Shown: positions 61,504 to 64,000 of the stretch, piece by piece | Position numbering within the stretch: the first letter of the stretch is position 1 | How the letters are laid out: each line of letters opens with the position of its first letter | Assembly (NCBI RefSeq): GCF_044458865.1 | Contig: NZ_JBITIH010000020.1 | Coordinates: 84,229-148,228, forward strand | Direction: 5' to 3' | Length of the DNA stretch: 64,000 nt | From: Micromonospora_G sp044458865 | Lineage (GTDB): Bacteria > Actinomycetota > Actinomycetes > Mycobacteriales > Micromonosporaceae | Program-made: the position numbers and the translations under genes | The notes under the pieces: generated by a model | What the model saw: only the letters and a program-made list of their open reading frames with translations | The model's database searches: none | Told to the model about the DNA's origin: nothing

Positions 61504-63545
61504 CCGGTGGGTTCGCCACCACCCTTGCCGTGGCGCGCCGCGTCGGCCGGTCCGGCCTGCTCGGGCTACGCCGGCTGGTCACCCGGCGCTGGCTACGGTG
61601 GACGGCGGCGGGCGTGGTGCTGCTGATCCTCGCGGCCGGTGGGGTGGTGGTGGCGTACGTCGCCTCGGTGCCGGTGCCGAAGGAGCCGACCGTGGTGCAG
61701 GCATCGGTCCTCTACTACCGCGACGGGAAGACCATCCTGGCCCGGGTCGGGATCTCCGACCGTACCGACGTGACCCTGGACCAGATTCCGCTCGCGGTAC
61801 GCCGGGCGGTGCTCGCCGCCGAGGACCGCAGCTACGACGAGCACGTCGGCGTCTCGCCCCGGGGGGTGTTGCGGGCGGTCTGGGCGAACCTGTTCAGCGG
61901 TGCCTCCGAGGGCGCCTCGACCATCACCCAGCAGTACGCGCGCAACGCCTACCTGACCCAGGACGTCACCGCCGAACGCAAGGCCAAGGAGTTCGCCCTC
62001 GCGCTCAAACTGGAACGGAAGTACACAAAGGACGAAATCCTCCAGCGTTACCTGAACACGATCTACTTCGGACGCGGCGCGTACGGCATCCAGGCGGCAG
62101 CCGCCGCCTACTTCGGCATCTCGGTCGAGCAGCTCACCCTCACCCAGGGTGCGGTGCTGGCCAGCCTGATCAAGGATCCGTGGGCGTTCGACCCGGTGGT
62201 GGACCCGGTCGGCGCGCGGGACCGGTGGAAATGGCTCGTCCGGTCGATGGAGACACTCGGCTGGGCCGCCCCCGGCACCGCCGACGGCGCGTACCCGACG
62301 GTCACCGACCGGTCACCGAACCGGCAGGCGTTGAGTGGGCCGCTGGGTCTCGTCGTCGACGCGGTCGAGAACGAACTCGTGGCGAAGGGCATCTCCCGGC
62401 AGGTCCTCTACGCGGGCGGGTTGCGGGTGGTGACCACCCTCGACGTCACGGCTCAGCGGGCTGCGATGGAGCGGGTCGAGAAGGCGCTGATCGAGCAGCC
62501 GTTCGGCCTCCAGGCTGCGCTGGTGGCCCAGGACCCGGCCACCGGCGGCATCCGGGCGTACTACGGCGGGGACCGGGGCAGCGGCTACTTCGACTACGCG
62601 CAGGCGCCCCGGCCGCCGGCCGCCACGTTCAAGCCGGTCACCGTCGCCGCCGCGCTGCACTCCGGCATCCCGTACGACACTCGCTGGAACGGCAGCAGCC
62701 CGCGAATCTTCAAGGACCGGTTCGGCGTGCCCCTCTACAACCCGAACAACTTCCAGTGCCGGGACTGCACCCTGGAAGACGCGCTGTCGTTGTCGCTGAA
62801 CACGCCGTTCTACGCCGCCGCGCAGAACATCGGGCCGGACAAGGTCCGCAAGCTGGCCACCAGCCTCGGCATCCCCGACAAGTACGGCAGCCAGCGCACC
62901 CTGGTCGACGCGAAGAACGAGCCGGCCGCCGGACGTACCCGGGCCGACATCGCCCTCGGCCGTTACCCGGTCGCGCCGGTCGACCTGGTCGGCGTCTATG
63001 CCACCCTCGCCTCCGGCGGCACCTACAGCGAGCGGCACTTCGTCGACTCGGTGGAGGATGGCGAAGGGCGCCGCCACTACTCGGCCGCACCCCGGCGCAG
63101 CCGGGCGGTGAGCGAGCAGGTCGCCGCTGACGTCGGTCGGGCCATGGCCACGGCGTTGGACTCCCGGTCCCTGGTGGCGGGGCGACCGGTGGGGCCGAAG
63201 CCGACGGTCACCAAGCCGCCGCAGCCGCCGATGATCGCCGAGCGGGGCGCCAACCGCCCTGAGCCCGACCGACCCGCCGCCGGCATCGCCGGCAGCCAGA
63301 TCCTGGGCGACGGCCCGGACACTCAGGACGCCTGGATGGCCGGCTACACCGCCCAGCTCGCCACCGTCGTCTGGGTCGGCCACACCAACCCCGGACCGGT
63401 ACGCGACATGGCCGGCAAACCGATCACCGGCGACGGCCTACCACTGACCCTCTGGCGCGACTTCCTCACCGACGCGCTCGCCGGCCAACCGGCAAACCCG
63501 CTCCCGTCAGCGGCAAACCCCGGCGGTCATCGCGTCACCCGGTGA
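61500..63545 (+). CDS. Class A penicillin-binding-like protein with intact GT51 and inactivated transpeptidase
   Basis: 681 residues from TTG 61500, coupled to the gene upstream. TM at residues 33-55 (WTAAGVVLLILAAGGVVVAY). GT51 motifs are all present: AAEDRSYDEHVGV (catalytic Glu108), GASTITQQYARNAYL, ERKAKEFALALKLER and LNTIYFGRGAYGI. The transpeptidase domain has SxN (SLSLNTPF, Ser432-Asn434), but the nucleophile motif is AATFKPV: Ala375 stands where the family has Ser, while Lys378 stays. The KTG box is AGIAGSQ (Ile596-Ala597-Gly598). Peptide cross-linking is therefore not expected, while glycan-chain synthesis should remain. Ends near a gene fragment. Confidence 0.88.
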   Translation: MTGGFATTLAVARRVGRSGLLGLRRLVTRRWLRWTAAGVVLLILAAGGVVVAYVASVPVPKEPTVVQASVLYYRDGKTILARVGISDRTDVTLDQIPLAVRRAVLAAEDRSYDEHVGVSPRGVLRAVWANLFSGASEGASTITQQYARNAYLTQDVTAERKAKEFALALKLERKYTKDEILQRYLNTIYFGRGAYGIQAAAAAYFGISVEQLTLTQGAVLASLIKDPWAFDPVVDPVGARDRWKWLVRSMETLGWAAPGTADGAYPTVTDRSPNRQALSGPLGLVVDAVENELVAKGISRQVLYAGGLRVVTTLDVTAQRAAMERVEKALIEQPFGLQAALVAQDPATGGIRAYYGGDRGSGYFDYAQAPRPPAATFKPVTVAAALHSGIPYDTRWNGSSPRIFKDRFGVPLYNPNNFQCRDCTLEDALSLSLNTPFYAAAQNIGPDKVRKLATSLGIPDKYGSQRTLVDAKNEPAAGRTRADIALGRYPVAPVDLVGVYATLASGGTYSERHFVDSVEDGEGRRHYSAAPRRSRAVSEQVAADVGRAMATALDSRSLVAGRPVGPKPTVTKPPQPPMIAERGANRPEPDRPAAGIAGSQILGDGPDTQDAWMAGYTAQLATVVWVGHTNPGPVRDMAGKPITGDGLPLTLWRDFLTDALAGQPANPLPSAANPGGHRVTR

Positions 63546-63613
63546 TCCCGCAGCAGGGCTGTGCCATGAGACATGGGTCGCTGACTTCCGCTTCTGCCGA
63601 TGAGCGGTAGTCC

Positions 63614-63628
63614 GTCAGCCTCGCTGAC
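63614..63628. terminator. Small hairpin between PBP and gene fragment
   Basis: GTCAGC-CTC-GCTGAC, a 6-bp stem located at the fragment's stop codon; weak, possibly coincidental. Confidence 0.35.
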
Positions 63629-63920
63629 GAGCCTCGTAGGCGCGCATTACTCGGACCGTGGGGTCCGTGCTTTCCAGCGTGAGCAGACGGTCGGTCAGCA
63701 GAAAACCAGGCAAGGAGAACCGGGCCGCATGCTCGCGCTCGGACAGCACGAACGTTCCACCCCGCAGCGCCGGCTGCCACCCGTGTTCAAGGGCATAGCT
63801 GATGAGTGCCCGTACGTCGGCGGGTGCAGGATAGGCGCCGTCCGTCGCACATGCTCCCCACGGCGCTGGCCAGGCCAGCGATAGCAGATCCGCCTGGAGT
63901 GCCTGACTAGTAGTGCTTTG
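63615..63920 (-). pseudogene. C-terminal fragment of an uncharacterised protein, 5' part cut off
   Basis: The minus frame is open from the upstream stop at 63921 to a TGA at 63615 with good codon bias: VRALISYALEHGWQPALRGG, TFVLSEREHAARFSLPGFLL, TDRLLTLESTDPTVRVMRAY. The RGGTFVLS..E...F.LPGFLLTDRL text occurs in a widely distributed group of actinobacterial proteins of unknown function. No start codon and ribosome site exist here; the 5' end is replaced by DNA ending in the tail of a transposase-like frame. So the gene was interrupted. Confidence 0.7.
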
Positions 63921-64000
63921 TCATGATCTGAGTGGGTAGTTGGGTTTTGTTGTGGGGAACCGTGTTTTGCAGGTGGGGCAGACGCCGGCGAGGCGGACGA
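63921..64000 (-). CDS. C-terminal tail of a probable transposase (rest outside window)
   Basis: Read from the window edge inward, the minus frame gives VRLAGVCPTCKTRFPTTKPN, YPLRS, stop. A short CPTC zinc-knuckle-like tail after a basic region fits a transposase C-terminus, and its stop lies within 3 bases of the interrupted fragment. Family not certain, and no terminal repeat could be defined. Confidence 0.45.
   Translation of the reverse strand, partial: VRLAGVCPTCKTRFPTTKPNYPLRS

Overview
The window is high-GC DNA with strong third-position GC bias, many GTG and TTG starts and dense overlapping operons. Gene content (SigE-type and ECF42 sigma factors, FurA-KatG, a DUF5937 ArsR regulator, large secreted S8 proteases, NhaA fused to a DsbA-like domain) points to a filamentous actinobacterium, most likely Micromonosporaceae. 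The species is an inference and cannot be fixed from the sequence alone.

Layout. 1-6 kb: tail of a NUDIX gene, a 1230-residue WGR-DUF4132 protein, a decayed HAD hydrolase and a DUF5937 regulator. 6-16 kb is a worn accessory stretch: a small secreted protein, a non-coding region of over 1 kb with possible gene debris, a 1250-residue secreted subtilase, a truncated phosphotransferase-like gene, a SigE-type sigma factor with an odd repeat-rich partner, an IS256 relic and a secreted serine hydrolase of the beta-lactamase/PBP fold. 16-24 kb: a one-piece ABC exporter, then a MacB-like ABC / peptidoglycan-binding adaptor / lipoprotein operon facing a two-component system.

24-38 kb: an eleven-gene minus-strand exopolysaccharide operon (priming sugar transferase, flippase, two tandem zinc-ribbon methyltransferases, four glycosyltransferases, an O-antigen-ligase-like protein, a Wzz protein with a ruined kinase domain, and a TylF-type methyltransferase). 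Every junction overlaps by 4-8 bp or has a 2-nt gap. A divergent acyltransferase flanks it. 38-42 kb: a translationally coupled pair of secreted proteases (M6 and S8).

42-60 kb is mostly ordinary: furA-katG, an ECF42 sigma factor with its DGPF protein, a UPF0303 protein, a DUF1996 protein, a 57-residue small protein, TetR/aldehyde dehydrogenase, a D-2-hydroxyacid dehydrogenase, an amphi-Trp protein, HxlR/oxidoreductase, a GH3 lipoprotein, an orphan Phd-like protein, a GH18 chitinase and an NhaA-thioredoxin fusion. 60-64 kb: a YchJ protein, then a coupled pair of penicillin-recognising-fold proteins in which the catalytic residues of both folds are replaced while the glycosyltransferase domain looks intact, and a gene fragment cut by what looks like an insertion sequence.

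Most notable: (1) the coupled pseudo-beta-lactamase / transpeptidase-dead PBP pair, with an intact-motif paralogue 46 kb away; (2) the GT2 protein carrying a partial copy of the N-terminal half of the next glycosyltransferase; (3) the degenerate tyrosine-kinase domain in the Wzz protein; (4) the sigma/repeat protein/IS256 relic junction.
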